19,877 nt of DNA from JAAXTX01 sp035560715 (GTDB lineage Bacteria > Patescibacteriota > Minisyncoccia > Moranbacterales > UBA1568). Each line of letters opens with the position of its first letter. Position 1 is the stretch's first letter. Below the pieces are notes generated by a model. That model had not been told where the DNA came from, did not search any database, and saw only the letters and a list, made by a program, of their open reading frames with translations. Both the position numbers and the translations under genes were made by a program. The stretch is from contig DATMYW010000002.1 of NCBI GenBank assembly GCA_035560715.1, positions 1 through 19,877 on the forward strand, written 5' to 3'. Below are positions 14,313 to 19,877 of the stretch, piece after piece.

Positions 14313-15668
14313 ATGATCGAAGCATCGGGACAAGTACGCGGTACCGGCGCATCGGACGAGTATTGGTTCGACCGTTTCAAGACGATCGGAATCTTTCAGG
14401 CATACGAGTATTTCAACGACGATCCAGCCTCCTTCGAGAGACAAAGACACGCTTTTTTTTCCGATTCGTCCCGTAATCCGGAATTCGGTTATCCGCTCTT
14501 ATCGGACGATCTCATAGAGGTCAACGAGCGAAGCCTCTTGGCACTCAGAGATGAACTTCTGGAAAAGGAAAAGGACGTCGTGATTCGAAACGCCTATCTG
14601 TGGCGCATCGAAGAGAAGATCGCCGAAGCAGGACTGCTGCGAGCCGCGGCTCATGGAGACATGTTGAATTTCAGGGAATGCTCCGAATCGGTATATGGCG
14701 CACCGAACGTGGAGATTTTCTCTCATACGATCCATGAGATCCGTGATCGGTTTGAATCGGCGAGGCTGACTGCCGGTGAGACGTTGCGTGGACATATCGA
14801 CGATTTTCTTTCGGCTTTTCCCGAGTCCGAGGCCCATGTAGACGTATCACTCCCGGACGAAGCTCTCCGCGCCGAGGTGTTTCAAAAGATACGGCGTGAG
14901 TTCGGACGCATCGCCGATATGACGACTTCGGAAACGGAAAAGGTCGGCTCGGACGGCATCAAAACGGCATTCGGAAAGGCGCTGGAAAAACTCGGGATAA
15001 CGGACTGGACCATATCCCTCGAGACGACCGGAAACCCGCTTATCCGGACGGATCAGGTACGTAAATCCATCATCATACCCGCCGATCGGATAGTGACCGT
15101 ATCCGAACTGAGCCGACTCCTGATCCATGAAATCGCGACACATGCCGAGCGGAGATCGAACGGTGAACGGACACGGTTCCTGCTCCTAAGCCTCGGACTC
15201 GATCATTATGAGGTCGGTGAGGAAGGGATAGCCGCGGTGCGGGAACAGGCGTTCAAGACTGATACTGACACCTTTTCGTTCTCCGGACTTGAGGGTTATT
15301 TTTCAATCGGCCTCGCGTACGGCGTGTCGGACGGTATACGACGGGATTTCCGAGACGTCTTCTCCGTCATGAAACGGTATTACCGCATCATAAACCTCTC
15401 CAAAGGGATGTCGCCGACAGACGCGGAACAGCACGCGAACGAGAGCGCTTGGACACGTTGTTTCCTTACGTTCCGGGGTACCGACTGCAAGACGATGGGC
15501 GTCTGTTTTACGAAGGATATCATCTATCGGAAAGGAAATATCGCCATATGGGACTCACTCAGGGAACAGAGCGGGTCGATGGATCTCTGGAATGTCGGAA
15601 AATATGACCCCTCAAATGATCGTCATCGTTGGCTCCTAGAACGATTACGGATTTCACGGCTGCCTTAG
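14313..15668 (+). CDS. DUF1704 metallopeptidase (MATCAP-like, QEGLA-motif family)
   Basis: A 451-aa protein of the DUF1704 family (annotated elsewhere as flavohemoglobin expression-modulating QEGLA motif protein). The eukaryotic members MATCAP1 and MATCAP2 are zinc carboxypeptidases that remove the C-terminal Tyr or Glu from tubulin. Key motifs are present: HEIATH (272-277, the HExxxH zinc site) and GEEGIAAVREQ (302-312, the QEGLA motif as EEGIA, whose Glu304 is the likely third ligand). Also seen are SIIIPADRIVTVSEL just before the site and FTKDIIYRKGN (about 391-401) in the C-terminal part. The first 200 residues are helical and charged. It follows the glycosyltransferase by 66 bp and ends the gene string, with a terminator 30 bp later. 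Next to two ATP-grasp ligases, it is a natural remover of ligated amino acids. The substrate is unknown. Confidence 0.88.
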   Translation: MIEASGQVRGTGASDEYWFDRFKTIGIFQAYEYFNDDPASFERQRHAFFSDSSRNPEFGYPLLSDDLIEVNERSLLALRDELLEKEKDVVIRNAYLWRIEEKIAEAGLLRAAAHGDMLNFRECSESVYGAPNVEIFSHTIHEIRDRFESARLTAGETLRGHIDDFLSAFPESEAHVDVSLPDEALRAEVFQKIRREFGRIADMTTSETEKVGSDGIKTAFGKALEKLGITDWTISLETTGNPLIRTDQVRKSIIIPADRIVTVSELSRLLIHEIATHAERRSNGERTRFLLLSLGLDHYEVGEEGIAAVREQAFKTDTDTFSFSGLEGYFSIGLAYGVSDGIRRDFRDVFSVMKRYYRIINLSKGMSPTDAEQHANESAWTRCFLTFRGTDCKTMGVCFTKDIIYRKGNIAIWDSLREQSGSMDLWNVGKYDPSNDRHRWLLERLRISRLP

Positions 15669-15673
15669 CGCCA

Positions 15674-15702
15674 TTGAATTCAACTGACATTTGTGGTAAA
15701 AT
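15674..15702 (+). promoter_or_regulatory. Promoter of the PBP1A gene, nested in a terminator
   Basis: TTGAAT (15674-15679) and TAAAAT (15697-15702) are 17 bp apart, starting transcription near 15709. The -10 lies in the 5' arm of the terminator at 15698-15722. RNA made from this promoter therefore lacks that arm and cannot form the terminator, while read-through RNA from the upstream genes can. It places the true start at ATG 15729, not at the in-frame GTG at 15693, which lies inside the promoter. Confidence 0.5.
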
Positions 15703-15723
15703 CAGCCAACAAGGCTGATTTTT
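15698..15723 (+). terminator. Intrinsic terminator ending the DUF1704 gene string
   Basis: A 10-bp perfect stem (15698-15707 with 15713-15722) and a 5-nt loop (AACAA) run into T5 (15719-15723). It lies 30 bp after the DUF1704 stop codon and only 6 bp before the PBP1A ATG. It is the first clear terminator in the plus direction after the ruvB promoter. Confidence 0.7.
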
Positions 15724-15728
15724 CGCTT

Positions 15729-18296
15729 ATGAAAAGACTTTTTTCACGATTCAAGCCATCCAAGGATGGGTGGAGGCGCCTCTCTGAGGTCCGGGAGAAG
15801 AAATGGTTCAAGGTGTTCGGAAAAATCGCCCTCTGGGGGTTCGCTTTGGCAGCCGTCGCCGTCATAGCGCTGTTCGCCTGGGTCGCCAAAGATCTCCCGA
15901 GCCCCGGAAAGGTGAATTCCCGCGTGATTCCCGAGTCAACGAAAATATACGACCGGACCGGGCAACATCTTCTTTATGACGTCCACGGGGAAGAAAAACG
16001 CACCATCATTCCTGTCTCCGACATACCGAAAAACGTCCAAGCCGCGACGATAGTCCTGGAAGACCAGGATTTCTATTCTCATCACGGGATCAAGCTTTCA
16101 TCCATATTGCGTGCGGTATTCAAGGACGTCGTAAAGGGTGGTGCCGCCCAGGGCGGGTCGACGATCACGCAGCAGTTCGTAAAAAATTCACTTCTCACGA
16201 ATGAAAAGACAATCATCAGGAAAGTGAAAGAGGTCATCCTCTCCATCGAGATCGAGCAAAAATTCAGCAAGGATGAGATTCTCGGCATGTATCTCAATGA
16301 GATCCCCTACGGCTCGAACGCCTACGGAATCGAAGCGGCAGCACAGACATTCTTCGGGAAAACAGCGAAGGATCTCAGCCTCGATGAGGCGGCGATACTC
16401 GCATCATTGCCGAATGCGCCCACCTATTACTCGCCGTACGGTTCCCACACGGCCGCGCTGATTTCCCGAAAGGACCGGGCTCTCCAGCAGATGTCGAAAA
16501 TCGGCTATATCACGCAAGAGCAGGCCGATTCCGCGATTTCCGAAAAGACCCTCGACAAGGTCCAGACCCAGAAGGACATCATCGCCGCACCTCACTTCGT
16601 CATGTACGTGAAGGATTATCTGTCGCAGAAATACGGCGAGAGCGGAATAGAGTCGATGGGACTCAAGGTATACACGACGCTCGACTGGGACCTTCAGGAC
16701 CAGGCACAACAGATTGTCCGCGATCAGGCGCTTATAAACGAAAAGAAGTCGAGAGCGGAAAATGCGGCGCTGGTGGCTATGGATCCGAAAACCGGACAGA
16801 TCCTTTCCATGGTCGGATCCCGTGATTACTTCGATAAATCGATCGATGGACAAGTGAATGTCTCGATAAGCGAGCGTCAGCCAGGTTCTTCCTTCAAGCC
16901 ATACGTCTACCTGGATGCCTTCACCAAGGGGTATAGCCCGGAAACGATACTTTACGATACCGAAACGAACTTCAGCACCGATAACGGGACCGAGTATACC
17001 CCTCAGAATTACGACGGTGAATTCCGCGGACCCATGCCGATGAAAGAGACCCTCGCGCAATCACTCAATATCCCGGCCGTAAAGACCTTGTATCTGGTTG
17101 GCGCCAAGGATGCCATCACTTTCGCGAAAAGCCTCGGGATAACAAGCCTTAACGCGCCTGACCGGTATGGTCTCTCTCTTGTGCTCGGCGGAGGAGAGAT
17201 CACCCTTCTTGATCACGTCAACGCCTATTCGACGCTCGCGACGGGCGGCGTACGCCGAGATAAGACCGCCATTCTCCGTATCGAAGACTCAAAGGGAAAC
17301 ATCCTTGAACAATTCCAAGATACCGCCGGAACCCGGGTCGTCGACGAAAAATATGTCGCGATGCTCGACTACATCATGTCGACGAATGATTTCCGCGCGC
17401 CGGTTTTCGGCACGAACAATCCTCTCCGGTTCGATGACCGACCGGTGGCGGCAAAAACCGGAACAACGAACGAATTCCGCGACGGATGGACGGTCGGTTT
17501 CACGCCGCAGATGGCGGTCGGCGTATGGGCCGGTAATAACGACAACAGTTCGATGGCAAACGGGTCCGACGGAATCGTCGTCGCGGCGCCGATATTCCGG
17601 AAATTCATGGATTTCGCAATGAAAAACCGTGAGATCGAGAAGTTTCCCGAATACGATTCGGGCAAATACATCGACGATAACAAGGACCAGGAGTGGACAA
17701 AAAAACCCCTTATAAACGGTCAAATCGATAAAGAAGAAGATGTGAAGGTATGCGAGATTCCCGGAAAAAGTAACCGGTACTGTCTTGCAAACAGATACTG
17801 TCCGGATAGTGAATCTGAGAAAAAGACCTTTATCGACGTTCATGATATTCTCGCGTACGTCGACCGGACCGATCCCCTTGGATCGATTCCGGATCACCCG
17901 GAGGATGATTCCCAATTCACATCCTGGGAGAATGGAGTGAAGGCTTGGTATAAGAATAATAAAGAAAAAGGCAAAGTAACGGCAGATACCCCGACGGATG
18001 ACTGCAAGGAAAGCGATTTCACGAAATTCAGGCCGAGCGTGTCCCTCTCGGCTCCCGGAAACGCCGGACAAAGTCTCATGATAGACGTGAAAACAGACGC
18101 CCCTTACGGCGTGGATACCCTTACGATTTCCGTCGATGGAAACACGATCACTTCGACGAGCGATTCATCCGCTTCCGTGAATTATTCCGTTCCAAGCTCA
18201 AAGAATGGATCATCGATCAAGATCGACGCGACCGTGAAAGATAAGAACGGAAACACATCAAACGATGAGAAGTCCGTCTCGATCAGTTGGGTCTGA
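15729..18296 (+). CDS. Class A penicillin-binding protein (PBP1A type) with Ig-like tail
   Basis: A bifunctional peptidoglycan synthase: it polymerises lipid II and cross-links stem peptides outside the membrane. Numbering from ATG 15729 (855 aa): a basic cytoplasmic tail, one membrane anchor (about 31-54), and a GT51 glycosyltransferase domain with catalytic Glu111 in EDQDFYSHHG and GGSTITQQFVKNSLL. Next comes a transpeptidase with SSFK (387-390, catalytic Ser387), SLN (445-447) and KTG (576-578). All catalytic residues are intact. The region after about residue 650 has five cysteines in short spacing (for example VCEIPGKSNRYCLANRYC), which could form disulfides. The last 85 residues look like an Ig-like beta domain (VSLSAPGNAG to SISWV). 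The gene has its own promoter and stands alone, convergent with the dnaN unit. The right half of the gene is noticeably AT-richer than the middle of the window. Confidence 0.95.
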   Translation: MKRLFSRFKPSKDGWRRLSEVREKKWFKVFGKIALWGFALAAVAVIALFAWVAKDLPSPGKVNSRVIPESTKIYDRTGQHLLYDVHGEEKRTIIPVSDIPKNVQAATIVLEDQDFYSHHGIKLSSILRAVFKDVVKGGAAQGGSTITQQFVKNSLLTNEKTIIRKVKEVILSIEIEQKFSKDEILGMYLNEIPYGSNAYGIEAAAQTFFGKTAKDLSLDEAAILASLPNAPTYYSPYGSHTAALISRKDRALQQMSKIGYITQEQADSAISEKTLDKVQTQKDIIAAPHFVMYVKDYLSQKYGESGIESMGLKVYTTLDWDLQDQAQQIVRDQALINEKKSRAENAALVAMDPKTGQILSMVGSRDYFDKSIDGQVNVSISERQPGSSFKPYVYLDAFTKGYSPETILYDTETNFSTDNGTEYTPQNYDGEFRGPMPMKETLAQSLNIPAVKTLYLVGAKDAITFAKSLGITSLNAPDRYGLSLVLGGGEITLLDHVNAYSTLATGGVRRDKTAILRIEDSKGNILEQFQDTAGTRVVDEKYVAMLDYIMSTNDFRAPVFGTNNPLRFDDRPVAAKTGTTNEFRDGWTVGFTPQMAVGVWAGNNDNSSMANGSDGIVVAAPIFRKFMDFAMKNREIEKFPEYDSGKYIDDNKDQEWTKKPLINGQIDKEEDVKVCEIPGKSNRYCLANRYCPDSESEKKTFIDVHDILAYVDRTDPLGSIPDHPEDDSQFTSWENGVKAWYKNNKEKGKVTADTPTDDCKESDFTKFRPSVSLSAPGNAGQSLMIDVKTDAPYGVDTLTISVDGNTITSTSDSSASVNYSVPSSKNGSSIKIDATVKDKNGNTSNDEKSVSISWV

Positions 18297-18320
18297 TTAT
18301 CGGAAGAATGAACTCTTCGC

Positions 18321-18358
18321 GACAAGAGAGTCACCCGTTAAACGGTGACTCTCTTGTC
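18321..18358. terminator. Long hairpin between convergent PBP1A and DUF721 genes
   Basis: A perfect 15-bp stem (18321-18335 with 18344-18358) with an 8-nt loop lies 24 bp after the PBP1A stop. It overlaps the stop codon of the convergent DUF721 gene (18357-18359). Neither side has a clear T run, so it is not a textbook terminator. It may still end both transcripts, or protect their 3' ends. Confidence 0.55.
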
Positions 18359-18659
18359 ACTCCGCCGTTTTCACATCCGTCACCCCCTCATATCCGAGTT
18401 CGAGATTGATACGACTGCAAAGCGTATCTCGCGTCATCCATAATTCGTTCGCCCATAAGGCATTCCGACACGAGAGAAACAGTTTTCCTGACCGGAAGTA
18501 TCGAGGGGTGACGTTCTCACTCCCTCTGACCCCGTACAATTCCTTTATCACCTTTTCAGTCAGAAAAAATACCGTCTTTTCATCAGCGATTACCGGCTTC
18601 GTCTTTCTTGTGGAGGATGATTCGGTCTTCCACGTCATCATATCGCTGATACGCTTCAT
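18357..18659 (-). CDS. DUF721 protein, DciA-like
   Basis: A 100-aa protein with a DUF721-type C-terminal half: ENVTPRYFRSGKLFLSCRNALWANELWMTRDTLCSRINLELGYEGVTDVK matches the family pattern of a strand-forming hydrophobic stretch, W-A-x-E-L and an I-N near the end. DciA proteins of this family load or position the replicative helicase DnaB in bacteria that lack DnaC. The first 30 residues are charged and low in complexity. It begins 18 bp after dnaN on the same strand, and dnaN with DUF721 is a recurring neighbourhood, which supports a replication role. No other name can be supported. It is shorter than typical DciA proteins. Confidence 0.7.
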   Translation of the reverse strand: MKRISDMMTWKTESSSTRKTKPVIADEKTVFFLTEKVIKELYGVRGSENVTPRYFRSGKLFLSCRNALWANELWMTRDTLCSRINLELGYEGVTDVKTAE

Positions 18660-18677
18660 ATAACGCTCTTTATCCGA

Positions 18678-19829
18678 TTATTTCCGTATCGGCATCGCGA
18701 TGTAGAGATAGTCCATATCAGTCTTCCCATCGTCCGATATCATCCGGAGACCGGCTGGAGTCGATGGGGAATTCAGGAGAAACAGTATGGAATCAGTCGA
18801 AAGAGCATTAAGTCCGTCTATAACGTATCTTGGATTAAAAAGGATCCGCATCGGTTCCGTGCCGATCATCTCTCCATGAATGACCGTTTCATTCTCACCA
18901 ACCTCGGAAGAACGGGCTGCGATCCGGACCTCCCCCTTATCCGGGAACACGGAAAGAAGCATTTCGCCACTCATCTGTGATACGAACACACCCGCCATAC
19001 GCACCGCACGAAGGAATTCTTCGCGCGACAAACAAATGGAATACGAGAATTCTTTTGGAAGAATCTGCTTGTAATCGGGATATTTCCCGTTAATAATACG
19101 TGAAACGACTGAAACGCCATCGATATCGAAAAAGACCTGATTCTCCTCGAATGTGAATAGGATTTCCTTCGTATCCGGGGAAATGATGCGGGACAACTCC
19201 TGCATCGTTATATTAGGAAGAATGAGTGAGGGATTTTGTTCTCGGAACGTATCATAGCCGGAATCCGTCGTTTCACGCGACAGCGCGATATGTTGTTCAG
19301 CGAGTCGGAAACTGTCAGTCGCCGCCATGCAAAATTCCCGCTCCAGAAAGAATATATTGATACCGGTCAGCTCGATACGGCTCTCATTCGCCGAAACGCA
19401 CGGCAGAATGCGCTGAAGCGCGGATTTAAAGGGTTGGGCGGGCAGAATGAACGATACTTCTCCCACCCGCTCCGGTATGATCGGAAAATCCTTCGGATCC
19501 AATCCTCTGACCTGCATCGTATATCCCCCGCTTTCAAGGGACATCACACGGTCATGAATATCGATCGAAACCACCTCGCCTGCCGGAAGATTGCCAACGA
19601 AATTCGAGACAATCCTCACTGGGACCGCGATTTCACCGGTACCTTCTATTTTTGCGTTCACGAATGCCGTTACCCCTATCTCAAGATTCGTCGATGACAG
19701 TTTCAATCTTCCGTTCTCGACCCGTAGCAGGAAGTTGCTTAAGATGGGAAGCGTCGTCTGTTTACCGGTTGCCCGCTCAAGGAAGGATAGGGCTCGGGTA
19801 AGATTCTCTTGCGTGCAGATCGCTTTCAT
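18678..19829 (-). CDS. dnaN: DnaN, DNA polymerase III sliding clamp
   Basis: The beta clamp is a ring-shaped dimer that holds DNA polymerase III and other replication and repair proteins on DNA. The 383-aa length and three-domain layout are normal. Landmarks: LPILSNFLL (27-35), ATDSFRLAE (central domain), NGKYPDYKQILP, NPRYVIDGLNALS and the C-terminal YLYIAMPIRK, part of the hydrophobic pocket that binds clamp partners. The start is ATG with T at -1, no Shine-Dalgarno. It is cotranscribed with the DUF721 gene. In many bacteria dnaA lies just upstream of dnaN, so dnaA and the replication origin may lie beyond the right edge of the window. Confidence 0.98.
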   Translation of the reverse strand: MKAICTQENLTRALSFLERATGKQTTLPILSNFLLRVENGRLKLSSTNLEIGVTAFVNAKIEGTGEIAVPVRIVSNFVGNLPAGEVVSIDIHDRVMSLESGGYTMQVRGLDPKDFPIIPERVGEVSFILPAQPFKSALQRILPCVSANESRIELTGINIFFLEREFCMAATDSFRLAEQHIALSRETTDSGYDTFREQNPSLILPNITMQELSRIISPDTKEILFTFEENQVFFDIDGVSVVSRIINGKYPDYKQILPKEFSYSICLSREEFLRAVRMAGVFVSQMSGEMLLSVFPDKGEVRIAARSSEVGENETVIHGEMIGTEPMRILFNPRYVIDGLNALSTDSILFLLNSPSTPAGLRMISDDGKTDMDYLYIAMPIRK

Positions 19830-19866
19830 ATGGTTCGGATACTAATGGACGTTTTTAGGATTCCGT

Positions 19867-19872
19867 ATAGTA
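19867..19872 (-). promoter_or_regulatory. Possible -10 element for dnaN
   Basis: The minus strand reads TACTAT at this position, four of six matches to the consensus, about 38 bp before the dnaN ATG. The -35 region lies outside the window, so this is only suggestive. Confidence 0.25.
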
Positions 19873-19877
19873 TGTAT

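Noticed and set aside
15693..15728. GTG at 15693 as the start of the PBP1A gene
   Set aside because: It lies in the promoter and terminator segment. ATG 15729 follows the predicted transcript start and has the usual T at -1.
1..19877. CRISPR array, transposase, IS, prophage or tRNA genes
   Set aside because: No spaced direct repeats, DDE or serine/tyrosine recombinase motifs, or tRNA T-arm patterns were seen.
1..19877. Alternative genetic code with UGA as glycine
   Set aside because: Several complete genes with expected C-termini end in TGA (tsaE, ruvB, DHH-like, yebC), so TGA is a normal stop.

Overview
The window looks like chromosomal DNA from a small-genome bacterium, most likely of the Candidate Phyla Radiation (Patescibacteria). 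This rests on gene content and style rather than on a marker gene. Genes are tightly packed. Start sites lack a Shine-Dalgarno sequence, and 15 of 18 start codons have T at -1. Several intergenic regions carry 7-nt tandem repeats. The proteins include a DUF1704 metallopeptidase, a GspE/PilB ATPase and a PBP1A with an Ig-like tail. TGA is used as a stop, so the UGA-recoding groups (Gracilibacteria, Absconditabacteria) are unlikely. GC content is roughly 55% and falls towards the right end.

Left part (1-6070). Bases 1-266 are a run of hairpins. tsaE follows on the minus strand. On the plus strand come a DHH-fold protein that has lost its metal-binding residues, an unrecognised protein, and a very long GspE/PilB protein with two complete ATPase cores in one chain. 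A strong terminator closes this part, and its loop holds the stop codon of a convergent SET-domain gene.

Middle (6053-6906). A short SET-domain protein is encoded on the minus strand. Upstream of it is a roughly 300-nt stretch with extensive inverted repeats and a minus-strand terminator. I read this as an undescribed structured RNA or a regulatory leader of the SET gene. Its possible promoter overlaps the ruvB promoter.

Long plus-strand gene string (6907-15668). Ten genes run in one direction with no clear terminator until 15698: ruvB, a two-helix membrane protein, a bacterial PH-domain membrane protein, yebC, ruvC, a 7TM protein, an ATP-grasp ligase fused to a retropepsin-like domain, a second ATP-grasp ligase, a GT-B glycosyltransferase and a DUF1704 (HExxxH) peptidase. 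The last five form a plausible cassette that attaches and removes amino acids, parallel to tubulin tyrosination and detyrosination. This is the best candidate here for a poorly described system.

Right part (15669-19877). A class A penicillin-binding protein follows, with its promoter nested inside the terminator of the preceding genes. Converging on it are a DUF721/DciA-like gene and dnaN on the minus strand, an arrangement often seen near the replication origin. No tRNA, rRNA, CRISPR array, transposase or IS was seen.
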